A stretch of DNA of 64,000 nucleotides from an uncultured Clostridium sp. (lineage in GTDB: Bacteria; Bacillota; Clostridia; TANB77; CAG-508), in the NCBI GenBank assembly GCA_948465565.1, contig CAOJXR010000001.1, positions 186,001-250,000 on the forward strand. The letters run 5' to 3'. The position numbers and the translations under genes are program-made. Numbering within the stretch: the stretch's first letter is position 1; every line of letters starts with the position of its first letter. Below, in pieces: positions 1 through 7,816 of this stretch. The notes under the pieces are model-generated. The model was not told where the DNA came from and ran no database searches. It worked only from the letters and a program-made list of their open reading frames with translations.

Positions 1-83
1 CCGTAACTAACAAGATAGCTTTTATAAGCAATAAATGTATATAAAAATTAAAAAATAAAATAATAAAAAAAAGAGAGGTATAT

Positions 84-800
84 ATGTTAGAACTAAAAAA
101 TATATGTTTTAAAAGAGAAGGGAAACAGATATTAGACAATATTTCACTAACAATAGATTCAAATAAATTTATAGCAATAACAGGACCAAATGGCTCTGGA
201 AAATCAACATTAGCTAAAATTATAATAGGAATAGAAAAACAAGATAGCGGTGAAATAATTTTTGATGGAAAAGATATTTCAAATCTTTCTATAGATGAAA
301 GAGCAAGACTTGGAATAGGTTTCGCATTCCAACAACCTGTAAAATTTAAAGGAATTACAGTATTTGATTTATTAAAACTATCTACAGGAAAAGACATAAA
401 CAAAGCAAAAGCTTGTGAAATACTGTCAAAAGTAGGACTTTGTGCAAAAGAATATATAGATAGAGAAATAACAAATTCACTATCAGGTGGAGAATTAAAA
501 AGAATTGAAATTGCATCAGTTGCAGTAAGAAACTCAAAACTTTCTATATTTGATGAACCAGAAGCAGGAATAGACTTATGGAGTTTTAACAATTTAATTA
601 AAGTGTTTGAAAACATGAGAAAAGAAACAAAAGGCACAACTTTAATAATTTCACACCAAGAAAAAATATTAAACATAGCAGATCAAATAATATTATTAAA
701 AAATGGGAAAATAGAAAGTAATACAGAAAGAGAAAACCTATTAAAACAAGTAGATATAAAAACTACTAATTGCTGCAAATTAGGAGGTAACAATGGATAA
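84..800 (+). CDS. sufC: Fe-S assembly ABC-type ATPase, SufC/SmsC-like
   Basis: Cytosolic ATPase of the SUF-type Fe-S cluster scaffold; it binds SufB/D-type proteins and powers conformational change rather than transport. The 238-residue protein shows Walker A GPNGSGKST near residue 34, signature LSGGELKR near 136, and Walker B FDEPEAGID near 158, the normal SufC order and length. The start is supported by AGAGAGG upstream. The stop overlaps the next gene by 8 bases, so the pair is translationally coupled. No SufS or SufU is visible, but only 83 bases precede the gene in this window. Family assignment is strong; the choice between full SUF and the minimal SMS version rests on the partner. Confidence 0.93.
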   Translation: MLELKNICFKREGKQILDNISLTIDSNKFIAITGPNGSGKSTLAKIIIGIEKQDSGEIIFDGKDISNLSIDERARLGIGFAFQQPVKFKGITVFDLLKLSTGKDINKAKACEILSKVGLCAKEYIDREITNSLSGGELKRIEIASVAVRNSKLSIFDEPEAGIDLWSFNNLIKVFENMRKETKGTTLIISHQEKILNIADQIILLKNGKIESNTERENLLKQVDIKTTNCCKLGGNNG

Positions 801-1707
801 TATTGAAAAGGAACTATTAACAACTATATCTGGAGCTGACCATTTCGAGGGAGCATATAATATCCGTAAAAATGGTAAAGGAGTAGAAAGAAAAGTAACT
901 GAAAACATAAACATTGTAACAAAAGAAGATGTATCAGGAATAGACATATTTGTAAAAGAAAATACAAAATTTGAATATGTGTACATCCCAGTAATAGTAA
1001 CAGAAAGTGGACTTACAGATATTGTATATAACGACTTTTATATAGGAAAAAATGCAAATGTATGGATAATAGCAGGATGTGGAATTCATAATGATTCACA
1101 CAAAGACTCAAGTCATAATGGTATTCATAGATTTTTCTTAGAAGAAGGAGCAAAAGTTACTTATGTAGAAAAACATTATGGCGAAGGAGATGGAAAAGGT
1201 AAGAAAATTCTAAATCCTGTTACAGAAGTTCATATGAAAAAAGGTTCAAGCATGGAAATGCAAACAACACAAATAAAAGGTGTAGATTCAACTATCAGAA
1301 AAACAAATGCAGTTTTAGAAGAAGACACAAGCCTTGTTATATCAGAAAAACTAATGACACATGGAAATCAACTTGCTAAAACAGAATTTCATGTTGAATT
1401 AAATGGAAAAGGAGCGAGCACACAAGTTACATCAAGATCTGTTGCAACAGAAAATTCAGAACAACACTTCATTTCAGATGTTATCGGAAACAGTGAATGT
1501 TTTGGACATGTAGAATGTGATGCGATTATAAAAGATAAAGCAAAAGTATTATCAGACCCAAGAATAATTGCAAATAATACAGATGCAAACCTAGTTCATG
1601 AAGCAGCAATAGGAAAAATTGCAGGAGAGCAATTAATAAAACTAATGACTTTAGGACTAACAGAAAAAGAGGCTGAACAAGAAATAATAAATGGATTTTT
1701 AAAATAA
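793..1707 (+). CDS. SufB/SufD-family Fe-S scaffold, short SmsB-like form
   Basis: Scaffold protein of the SufBD beta-helix family, 304 residues against roughly 420-470 for canonical SufB or SufD. It retains the core motifs: [11 protein letters not shown] near residue 95, [15 protein letters not shown] near 117, [10 protein letters not shown] near 236 and [13 protein letters not shown] near 265. Only one SufBD protein follows sufC. A SufC plus one short SufB is the arrangement described for the SUF-like minimal system (SMS), so a homodimeric scaffold with SmsC is the likely form. It overlaps sufC by 8 bases. A terminator follows at once, so the operon ends here. Whether another scaffold exists elsewhere in the genome cannot be seen. 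Confidence 0.88.
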   Translation: MDNIEKELLTTISGADHFEGAYNIRKNGKGVERKVTENINIVTKEDVSGIDIFVKENTKFEYVYIPVIVTESGLTDIVYNDFYIGKNANVWIIAGCGIHNDSHKDSSHNGIHRFFLEEGAKVTYVEKHYGEGDGKGKKILNPVTEVHMKKGSSMEMQTTQIKGVDSTIRKTNAVLEEDTSLVISEKLMTHGNQLAKTEFHVELNGKGASTQVTSRSVATENSEQHFISDVIGNSECFGHVECDAIIKDKAKVLSDPRIIANNTDANLVHEAAIGKIAGEQLIKLMTLGLTEKEAEQEIINGFLK

Positions 1708-1722
1708 TACTCAACAATAAAG

Positions 1723-1757
1723 AAAATAATTCATATTATATTATGAATTATTTTTTT
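1723..1757 (+). terminator. Intrinsic terminator of the suf pair
   Basis: A perfect 11-bp stem (1725-1735 with 1742-1752) and a 6-base loop run into a T-rich tract. It lies 18 bases after the sufB-like stop and before the lysozyme gene's ribosome site. Confidence 0.85.
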
Positions 1758-1772
1758 GTTTGGAGGGAAAAT

Positions 1773-2828
1773 ATGAAAAGAGTAAAAATCATTATTAGCA
1801 TGATGTTATTTTGCATGATTGCCACAATGTCACTAAATTGTTTTGCATTAACACCATCTTCAGGTGTTACATATGAAGGAATCGATGTAAGTAATTGGCA
1901 AGGATACATAAACTATACAGCAGTAAAAGAAGATGGAATTGACATAGTTTATATAAAATCATCTCAAGGAAACGATTATAAAGACCCTTACTTTGAGTTA
2001 AATTACGAAAATGCAAAAGCAAATGGATTATTGGTAGGTGTATATCATTTTGTTACAGCTAGAAGTATAACAGAAGCCCAAAGAGAAGCAGAATTCTTTG
2101 CATCTGTAATATCAGGGAAACAAATTGATTGCAAATTAGCAATGGATTTTGAAGAATTTGGTTCTCTAACAAGACCTGAAATAAACGAAATATCTAAAGC
2201 ATTTTTAGAAAGATTAGAAGAAATAACAGGAAAAGAAACAATAGTATATAGCGATTTATTTAACAGTAGAAATACATTTGAACTATCAGACGAATATCCA
2301 CTATGGATAGCATATTATGGAGACTATGCAGAATTAGAAGAAATTAGGTCAAATTGGAAAACATGGCAAGGCTGGCAAAATACAGATGTAGGCAGAGTAG
2401 CTGGAATTCGCGGACATGTAGACAGAGACAGATTTACAGAAGAAGTAATACTTGGAAACACAGATATAATTCCAGATTTTGAAGCACCACAAGAACAAAA
2501 TGTTTCTGAAAGAACAATATACACAGTGCAAAAAGGAAATACTTTATGGGGAATTTCAAGAAGATATAATGTAACAATAGATGAAATCGCCAGATTAAAT
2601 AATATACAAAATCCTAACTTAATTTATCCAGGAGAGAAACTAACAATAGTAACTAACTCAAATTTTGAACATACAAAAGGTTTAGGAAAAGATTTCTATA
2701 CAGTAAAAACAGGAGATACTTTGTCAGAATTAGCTATAATTTTTGATACAACTGTAGAAGATATAGTAAGACTCAACAATATAGAAAATCCAAACCTAAT
2801 ATATGTTGGACAGCGTCTTAGAATATAA
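1773..2828 (+). CDS. Secreted GH25 lysozyme with two LysM repeats
   Basis: Peptidoglycan muramidase acting outside the cell. Residues 1-25 form a signal peptide (basic start, long hydrophobic stretch, NCFA cut region). A GH25 domain follows (about 30-215) with [10 protein letters not shown] at its start, HFVTA, and the acidic pair in MDFEEFG. Two LysM repeats close the protein, each opening YTVxxGxTL and ending near GExL/GQRL, for wall binding. The start is at 1773, where GGAGGG sits at the right distance; an upstream in-frame ATG at 1743 falls inside the terminator stem of the previous operon and lacks a ribosome site. Likely roles are wall remodelling, spore release or autolysis; no holin or phage gene is near. 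Confidence 0.92.
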   Translation: MKRVKIIISMMLFCMIATMSLNCFALTPSSGVTYEGIDVSNWQGYINYTAVKEDGIDIVYIKSSQGNDYKDPYFELNYENAKANGLLVGVYHFVTARSITEAQREAEFFASVISGKQIDCKLAMDFEEFGSLTRPEINEISKAFLERLEEITGKETIVYSDLFNSRNTFELSDEYPLWIAYYGDYAELEEIRSNWKTWQGWQNTDVGRVAGIRGHVDRDRFTEEVILGNTDIIPDFEAPQEQNVSERTIYTVQKGNTLWGISRRYNVTIDEIARLNNIQNPNLIYPGEKLTIVTNSNFEHTKGLGKDFYTVKTGDTLSELAIIFDTTVEDIVRLNNIENPNLIYVGQRLRI

Positions 2829-2948
2829 CTAAATTTCTCAGATATTGTAGAAATATCTTGCAAAAATGTAAGAATTTGTAGATGAAAAACTATTTACAAC
2901 ACATATAAAAAAGAATATAATAATGTGTATAACCAAGGAGGGACAATA

Positions 2949-3545
2949 ATGCAAAAAATATATATTATGCTTACTCATACAGGAACGCTCCTATCAAACA
3001 TAATAAAAAGTTATACAAAAACAGAATACTCACATGTATCAATAGCATTAGATAAGGATTTAAGAGAGTTATATTCTTTTGGAAGAGTAAATCCATATGT
3101 AGCTTTTATTGGTGGATTAGTCAAAGAATCTCTTACATCAGGAACATTCAAAAGGTTTAAAAACACCAATGCAGGAGTATATGAACTAAAAGTAACAGAT
3201 GAACAATATGAAAAAATAAAGAATAAAATAGAGAAAATGTTTATTCATAAAGATGAATATAAATTTAATATTAAAGGATTATTTTATGTTGCAATAAATA
3301 AAAAAGTAAAAAAACCAAAAACATTTTATTGCGCAGAATTTGTCAAATATGTTTTAGAAAATGCAAATATAGATACTGCCTGTTTACCAGAGATAATAAA
3401 ACCAGAAGACTTCAAAAAATTGCCAAATATGAAAATGATTTACAAAGGAAAATTGAAAAAATATAGAAGCAAAATGAAGAAATTAAAAGAAATTCAAAAA
3501 CATATATCACCAAAAGTAACAATTCCTACAAGAGCAGTTGTTTAA
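2949..3545 (+). CDS. YiiX-like permuted papain-fold hydrolase
   Basis: A 198-residue protein of the permuted NlpC/P60 (YiiX/YebB-like) cysteine hydrolase group. The pattern is visible: a His in YSHVSIAL near the N-terminus and a Cys in FYCAEFVKYVL about 100 residues later, the reverse of the usual Cys-His order. Substrates in the group include amide bonds of wall peptides or lipids. There is no signal peptide, so it may be cytosolic. The start at 2949 follows AAGGAGGG at 2935-2942; an upstream in-frame GTG at 2925 precedes that ribosome site and was rejected. The C-terminal 40 residues are very basic. The gene stands alone and ends in a hairpin. Confidence 0.75.
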   Translation: MQKIYIMLTHTGTLLSNIIKSYTKTEYSHVSIALDKDLRELYSFGRVNPYVAFIGGLVKESLTSGTFKRFKNTNAGVYELKVTDEQYEKIKNKIEKMFIHKDEYKFNIKGLFYVAINKKVKKPKTFYCAEFVKYVLENANIDTACLPEIIKPEDFKKLPNMKMIYKGKLKKYRSKMKKLKEIQKHISPKVTIPTRAVV

Positions 3546-3549
3546 GTTT

Positions 3550-3602
3550 AAAAACTTCTTTTTTGGAGATAATATTAATATATCTCAAAAAGGAGGTTTT
3601 TT
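3550..3602 (+). terminator. Terminator hairpin that also covers the next gene's ribosome site
   Basis: Arms 3550-3571 and 3581-3601 pair over about 21 positions with one bulged G and two G-U pairs, followed by T residues. The right arm holds the AGGAGG ribosome site (3591-3596) of the DUF1540 gene. It can terminate the upstream hydrolase transcript and, if transcribed through, mask the downstream site. Confidence 0.7.
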
Positions 3603-3605
3603 AAA

Positions 3606-3785
3606 ATGGATAATAATACAAAAAATAATCAAAAAATAAAATGTACAGTATGTAGCTGTAAATATAATGGAATAGAAGACTGTCAATGTCAATTAGAACA
3701 AATCACAGTAAGACCTTACCCAGATGACCAGTCGAGAAATCCTGATGAAACAATTTGCTCAAACTATAAATGTGGACATAAATAA
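3606..3785 (+). CDS. DUF1540 small cysteine-rich protein
   Basis: A 59-residue protein with six cysteines: CTVCSC near residue 13, DCQCQL near 25, then C51 and C56 (ICSNYKC). This is the pattern of DUF1540, small putative metal-binding proteins common in Clostridia and Bacilli and often linked to sporulation; function unknown. The ribosome site AAGGAGG lies 9 bases before the ATG but inside a long hairpin. A bidirectional terminator follows. The gene is below common length cut-offs and easily missed. Confidence 0.82.
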   Translation: MDNNTKNNQKIKCTVCSCKYNGIEDCQCQLEQITVRPYPDDQSRNPDETICSNYKCGHK

Positions 3786-3794
3786 GTTTCATAT

Positions 3795-3833
3795 AATAAA
3801 TAAAGCGAGGATTTTTACCTCGCTTTATTTATT
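3795..3833. terminator. Bidirectional terminator between convergent small genes
   Basis: A perfect 16-bp inverted repeat (3795-3810 with 3818-3833) around a 7-base loop, with GCGAGG at the tip, A-rich on the left and T-rich on the right. It serves the DUF1540 gene on plus and the Arg-rich small gene on minus, and overlaps the last codons of the latter. Confidence 0.85.
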
Positions 3834-3983
3834 CTTTTTTGAAGCATTAATATTAACAACTCTTCTATCACTTTTTCTTCTATCTCTAGGAGAATTATCC
3901 TCATTTTTTCGCCTTTCAGTTTTACGCCTATCTTTTTTACGTCTTTCTTCAAATAAATCGCCATCATGATTCATTACTATCAT
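3825..3983 (-). CDS. Small Arg/Lys-rich protein with RRK-DRR repeats
   Basis: A 52-residue, strongly basic protein with repeated ERRKKDRRK, ERRKNE and DRRKSDRR segments. It starts with ATG at 3983 behind GAGAGGTGA. No enzyme family is recognised. Short RR-x2-DRR proteins occur widely in Clostridia as uncharacterised proteins; the charge suggests nucleic-acid or anionic-surface binding, which is inference only. It converges on DUF1540 and is divergent from the aldolase gene. Confidence 0.6.
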   Translation of the reverse strand: MIVMNHDGDLFEERRKKDRRKTERRKNEDNSPRDRRKSDRRVVNINASKKNK

Positions 3984-4111
3984 TAAAATCACCTCTCATT
4001 TGTACAAACTTAAAAAAAGTATAACATATCAAAATTAAAATAGCAACTTGACAGAAATAATTATAAGAAATAAAATGATGGGGAAAATAAAAAATAAAGG
4101 AGGACATAATT

Positions 4112-5041
4112 ATGCCATTAGTAACAACCAAGGAAATGTTTGAAAAATCAATGAAAGAGCACTATGCAATAGGAGCTTTTAATATTAATAATATGGAGTT
4201 TATACAAGCTATAACAGAAGCTGCGAACGAAGTTAAATCACCAGTAATTTTGCAAGTTTCTTCAAGTGCAATAAAATATGCTGGAATAAAATATTTAATG
4301 AAAATGGTTGAAGCAGCAGTAGAATCAACAGATATTCCAATAGCACTTCACTTAGATCATGGACCAGATTTTGAAACATGTAAAATGTGTATAGATGCAG
4401 GATTTACATCAGTTATGATAGATGGTTCAAAATATGATTTTGAAGAAAATATTGCAATAACAAAAAAAGTTGTAGATTACGCTCATTCAAAAGGAGTAGT
4501 AGTTGAAGCAGAACTTGGAAAATTAGCAGGAATAGAAGATGATGTAAATGTTGCAGCAAGTGATGCAATGTATACTGACCCAGATCAAGCAGAAGAATTT
4601 GTAAGAAGAACAGGATGTGACTCTCTAGCAATAGCAATAGGTACAAGTCACGGAGCATACAAGTTTAAAGGTGAAGCTAAATTAAGATTTGACATTTTAG
4701 CTAAAATAAAAGAAAAATTACCAAATACACCAATAGTACTACATGGAGCATCTTCAGTAATACCACGTCTAGTAGATATGTGTAATGAAAATGGAGGAAA
4801 CATACCAGGAGCAAAAGGTTGTCCAAATGAAATGTTAAAACAAGCTGGAGAAAATGGTGTATCTAAGATAAATGTTGATACTGATTTACGTTTAGCTATG
4901 ACAGCCCAAGTTAGAAGAGTATTTAATGAAGAACCATCAGTATTTGACCCACGTAAATATTTAGGAGAAGCTAGAAAAGAAATAAAAGCTACAGTTGCAG
5001 ATAAAATAGAAAATGTATTCTGCTCAGCAAATAAAGCTTAG
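4112..5041 (+). CDS. fba: Class II fructose-1,6-bisphosphate aldolase
   Basis: Zinc-dependent aldolase of glycolysis and gluconeogenesis, splitting fructose-1,6-bisphosphate into DHAP and glyceraldehyde-3-phosphate in the cytosol. At 309 residues it has the expected TIM-barrel length. Visible motifs are the metal-ligand HLDHGPDFE near residue 81, DGSKYDFEEN near 104, the glycine-rich GTSHGAYKFKGEAKL near 176, LHGASSV near 210 and NVDTDLRLAM near 252. AAAGGAGGA precedes the ATG. It is monocistronic, ending in the large inverted repeat shared with convergent smpB. Confidence 0.96.
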   Translation: MPLVTTKEMFEKSMKEHYAIGAFNINNMEFIQAITEAANEVKSPVILQVSSSAIKYAGIKYLMKMVEAAVESTDIPIALHLDHGPDFETCKMCIDAGFTSVMIDGSKYDFEENIAITKKVVDYAHSKGVVVEAELGKLAGIEDDVNVAASDAMYTDPDQAEEFVRRTGCDSLAIAIGTSHGAYKFKGEAKLRFDILAKIKEKLPNTPIVLHGASSVIPRLVDMCNENGGNIPGAKGCPNEMLKQAGENGVSKINVDTDLRLAMTAQVRRVFNEEPSVFDPRKYLGEARKEIKATVADKIENVFCSANKA

Positions 5042-5061
5042 AAAGATAACTTAAATATAAC

Positions 5062-5179
5062 GCAAATACACAGATAATAATAAAATATATGAAGAGATGT
5101 AACATTGCAAGAATATCTTGAAAAATTCTAATGAGGGTGCACGAAACGGAATATATTTTATTATTATCTGTGTATTTGC
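5062..5179. repeat. Long inverted repeat A (29-bp perfect arms, 60-base centre)
   Basis: Arms 5062-5090 and 5151-5179 are perfect reverse complements, with imperfect extension outward. The 60-base centre is much richer in G and contains a short near-palindrome. It lies between convergent fba and smpB, so it probably terminates both, but arms this long with a structured centre exceed an ordinary terminator. Confidence 0.85.
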
Positions 5180-5191
5180 AATTATATTAAA

Positions 5192-5641
5192 CTAATTATC
5201 TATATGTCTCTTTATATACATTTCAGCATCCCTCTTCTTCAAATCCTCGCGCTTATCATAAAGTTTCTTACCCTTACCAATACCAAGTTCAATTTTAACA
5301 CGACTACCTCTAAAATAAGCAGAAACAGGAACAAGAGAATAACTTTGCTGAGTAACAAGCCCAACTAATTTATTTATTTCCGTTCTATGCAACAATAATT
5401 TTCTAGTTCTAAGAGGATCTTTATTATATATATTTCCAAACTCATAAGGACTAATATGTATTCCATAAACAAAAACTTCACCATTTTTAATCACAGCATA
5501 AGAATCTTTTAAATTTATCTTACCATTTCGTATAGACTTAATTTCTGTACCAGTAAGTTCAATACCAGCTTCAATTGTATTTTTTATATCATAATTATGA
5601 CGAGCATTTGGATTTTTAGCAATTAATTTTGTTTCTTCCAT
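5192..5641 (-). CDS. smpB: SsrA-binding protein SmpB
   Basis: Small RNA-binding protein that carries tmRNA to stalled ribosomes for trans-translation. It has 149 residues, near the family norm, with the typical opening IAKNPNARHNYDI, the ELTGTEIKSIR segment, and the basic tail KKLYDKREDLKKRDA that enters the mRNA channel. AAAGGGG lies 8 bases before the ATG, and a promoter is visible upstream (TTGATT, 17 bases, TATAAT). tmRNA itself was not found in the window, nor was rnr, a frequent neighbour. Confidence 0.95.
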   Translation of the reverse strand: MEETKLIAKNPNARHNYDIKNTIEAGIELTGTEIKSIRNGKINLKDSYAVIKNGEVFVYGIHISPYEFGNIYNKDPLRTRKLLLHRTEINKLVGLVTQQSYSLVPVSAYFRGSRVKIELGIGKGKKLYDKREDLKKRDAEMYIKRHIDN

Positions 5642-5670
5642 AAAATAACCCCTTTATAAATAATGGAAAC

Positions 5671-5699
5671 ATTATAACATGTAAAAAAACAATAATCAA
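5671..5699 (-). promoter_or_regulatory. Sigma-A-type promoter of smpB
   Basis: On the minus strand the -35 is TTGATT (5699-5694), the spacer 17 bases and the -10 TATAAT (5676-5671), about 30 bases before the start codon. Confidence 0.75.
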
Positions 5700-5793
5700 C
5701 AAAGAGATTAATTAACAAAATGAAAAATATTCCAAAGAAATATGGACTTTTTTATAACAGATGGTAGAATAAAACAAATTATTTAAACCAAAC

Positions 5794-5857
5794 AATAATA
5801 GTGCTTTATGCTTTCAAAAACGAAAAACGATTAAGAAAAACGTAAAACACTATTATT
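5794..5857. repeat. Inverted repeat B, terminator-like
   Basis: Arms 5794-5810 and 5841-5857 pair over 17 positions with two mismatches around a 30-base A-rich loop. It sits just past the stop of the minus-strand gene at 5889-6377 and probably ends its transcript. It is one of three large hairpins within 1.6 kb. Confidence 0.65.
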
Positions 5858-5888
5858 TATTATAAAACACTTAAAATCCAAAAAGAAA

Positions 5889-6377
5889 TTAGTGTCTACC
5901 ATTATGATTATTAGTTTGAGCAGCATAATACCAAACTAAAGCAATTATTAAAACTGCAACAACAGCAAGCATAATCCACATCCACATAGTTGCATTATTT
6001 GAAACAGAAGCAGTAACATCATCAGCAGTAGTTTTAGTAGTATTATAATCACCAGTCAAGTTTTCAGTCATAGTAGTATTATCTTTATTATCAGTAGAAT
6101 TATTTAAAGTGTTATCAATACTGTTTTTAACATCATTAGTAGTATTTTCTGCACTATCTTTAACGCCATTTACAACATTTTCAGCACCGTTTTTAACACC
6201 CTCTACTGCATTACCAACACTTTCGCCAGCTTTATCAAGAGAATCACGAGATTTTTCTACTGAATTACCAACTGTATTCATACCATCTTGTATTTCATTA
6301 TTTGTTGCAAAAGAAAAAGTACAAACAGATAATAAAAACACTAAAATAGCAAATGTAATAAAAACTTTATTTTTCAT
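5889..6377 (-). CDS. Secreted, tail-anchored Asn/Asp-rich repeat protein
   Basis: A 162-residue protein: signal peptide (about 1-25, ending SFA), a low-complexity stretch with an irregular 11-residue-like pattern (variants of GNAVEGVKNGAENV) suggesting an amphipathic helix, an Asn/Thr-rich linker, and one C-terminal transmembrane helix (MWMWIMLAVVAVLI region) with a short tail. The start at 6377 is preferred because AAAGGA abuts the alternative start at 6389. No family is recognised; the helix resembles LEA-like or membrane-shielding repeats. It is probably a surface or spore-envelope protein. Its neighbour at 6599-6979 has the same architecture. Confidence 0.6.
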   Translation of the reverse strand: MKNKVFITFAILVFLLSVCTFSFATNNEIQDGMNTVGNSVEKSRDSLDKAGESVGNAVEGVKNGAENVVNGVKDSAENTTNDVKNSIDNTLNNSTDNKDNTTMTENLTGDYNTTKTTADDVTASVSNNATMWMWIMLAVVAVLIIALVWYYAAQTNNHNGRH

Positions 6378-6442
6378 AATAAATATCATCCTTTCTTGAA
6401 ATTTAATTCATGATATATTTATTATGAACAAAATAAAATTTT

Positions 6443-6591
6443 ATATACCATCATAGAATAATAAAAAATATACTTTACGTAGACGTTGTGGGGACCTGTT
6501 AAAAATTCTCAAAAGTTGTCAAACTTTTGCAAGAATTTTTAGACTGGGGACGCAAGTAAAGTATATTTTTTATTATTCTATGATGGTATAT
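6443..6591. repeat. Long inverted repeat C (36-bp perfect arms, 77-base centre)
   Basis: Arms 6443-6478 and 6556-6591 are perfect reverse complements. The centre holds its own hairpin (AAAATTCT and AAGAATTTT arms) bounded by two direct GGGGAC motifs, recalling REP-like sequences mobilised by IS200-type transposases, though no transposase is near. It lies between two co-oriented minus-strand genes and can terminate the upstream one. Its mobile origin is inferred, not shown. Confidence 0.8.
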
Positions 6592-6598
6592 TCCAAAT

Positions 6599-6979
6599 TT
6601 ATCTTTTCATTCTAATTAAAATTGCAATAGAAAGGAATATTAACAAAACTCCAACAGCAATCATTACAATAGACAATGCATTAGAAATTCCTAAATCTGT
6701 ATTATTAACACCAGATGTAGTTGTACTATTTGATGAACCAGAAGTTGAACGAGCATTTGTAGAAACCTGATTATTTATACGATTACCAGAAGAAGTATTA
6801 GAAGTAGAATTATCATCCTCGTCATCATCTATATCATTAGAAGTATTAGAATTTGCAGAATTTAAAATTTCATCATCTTCATCATCACTTGGTGTTGTTG
6901 TAGTTACTGCAAAATTTATATTATTCAAAATAAGAATAAAAGCAACACTTAAAAATAACAATTTTTTTAATTTTGACAT
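6599..6979 (-). CDS. Secreted, tail-anchored Ser/Asn/Asp-rich protein
   Basis: A 126-residue protein with an N-terminal signal (hydrophobic LLFLSVAFILIL), an acidic Asp/Glu block (DDEDDE and DDDEDD), a Ser/Thr/Asn linker, a C-terminal membrane helix (IVMIAVGVLLIFLSIAI) and a KR tail. The linker is typical of a flexible wall-spanning stalk. ATG at 6979 lies 9 bases after AAAGGA; the TTG at 6988 directly touches it and is unlikely. No family is recognised. It shares layout and leader with the next gene downstream, suggesting related surface functions. Confidence 0.6.
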   Translation of the reverse strand: MSKLKKLLFLSVAFILILNNINFAVTTTTPSDDEDDEILNSANSNTSNDIDDDEDDNSTSNTSSGNRINNQVSTNARSTSGSSNSTTTSGVNNTDLGISNALSIVMIAVGVLLIFLSIAILIRMKR

Positions 6980-7062
6980 AAAAATCAATCCTTTCTTTCA
7001 ATACATACAATCATACACAATAAAAATAAAAAAGTCTAGAAGTAATTAGACAAATTTTGCAA

Positions 7063-7623
7063 TTATTTATGTTCTTCGAAAATTAAAGTAACTATATAAT
7101 CACATAAATCCTCTTCAGAAATCTTACTATTGCTTGTAAGCCACCACATAATAATTGAGGTAACAGCTCCAGAATAAAATTCAGCTATTATTTTAATTGG
7201 AGTATTGAACTTAATTCCAGCTTTCTCTTCTTTTTCAAGTAAATCGGTAATATTAGTAATAGCAGAATTATGAAGAACGGTAATTATTCCAGTACTATAA
7301 TTATTAGTAAGCATATTTCTAAAAAATAATTTTTTGCTACCCAAATAATTTAGAATATTCATAATTAACGCTGTATAAAAATCTTTAGCAGTATCAAATT
7401 TGTTTTTGGAAAAATCACTAATCAAGTCATTTTCAATATCCTTAATTGCATAGTCCAACAACTCATATTTATCAGCAAAGTGACTATAAAATGTAGTTCT
7501 ATGTACCATTGCCAAATTACAAATATCATTTACTTTAATATTATCAAAAGAATCCTTTGACAATAATTCCAAAAGCGAATCTTTTAAAAGTTTATATGTT
7601 CTTATTGTACGTAAATCCCCCAT
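7063..7623 (-). CDS. TetR-family transcriptional repressor
   Basis: A 186-residue regulator with the N-terminal TetR helix-turn-helix (VNDICNLAMVHRTTFYSHFADK, residues about 30-51) and a helical ligand-binding remainder. It is divergent from the MMPL pump gene, with a 193-base shared control region that carries a near-palindrome over the pump's -35 box, so it most likely represses the pump and its partner and is released by a pump substrate. The ligand is unknown. Length and motif are normal for the family. Confidence 0.9.
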   Translation of the reverse strand: MGDLRTIRTYKLLKDSLLELLSKDSFDNIKVNDICNLAMVHRTTFYSHFADKYELLDYAIKDIENDLISDFSKNKFDTAKDFYTALIMNILNYLGSKKLFFRNMLTNNYSTGIITVLHNSAITNITDLLEKEEKAGIKFNTPIKIIAEFYSGAVTSIIMWWLTSNSKISEEDLCDYIVTLIFEEHK

Positions 7624-7732
7624 AAAAATTCCTCCAATACAAATCTATAAATATAATACTACCTAAATCGACAAAAGTAAAGATAAACTACAAATGTATA
7701 TACAAAACAACCCTAATTGTAGGATATCTTAA

Positions 7733-7779
7733 AAATGACGATGAAATGTCGTTGTAAAAATTCCAAAAAAATCTATAAT
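7733..7779 (+). promoter_or_regulatory. Promoter and putative TetR operator of the MMPL operon
   Basis: TTGTAA (7752-7757), a 16-base spacer and TATAAT (7774-7779). Just upstream and overlapping the -35 is an inverted repeat, AATGAC and GTCGTT around eight bases. Position and the divergent tetR gene make it the best operator candidate. Confidence 0.6.
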
Positions 7780-7816
7780 AGGAAAACAGAGGATAAAAGA
7801 AAGGAGTAGTTAATAT

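Noticed and set aside
1743..1772. Ten-residue N-terminal extension of the lysozyme
   Set aside because: Its ATG lies in the terminator stem of the suf operon and has no ribosome site; ATG at 1773 has GGAGGG and starts a normal signal peptide.
6109..6399. 96-codon plus-strand frame opposite the anchored protein gene
   Set aside because: It is antisense to a gene with signal peptide and membrane anchor, and no ribosome site or family is seen.
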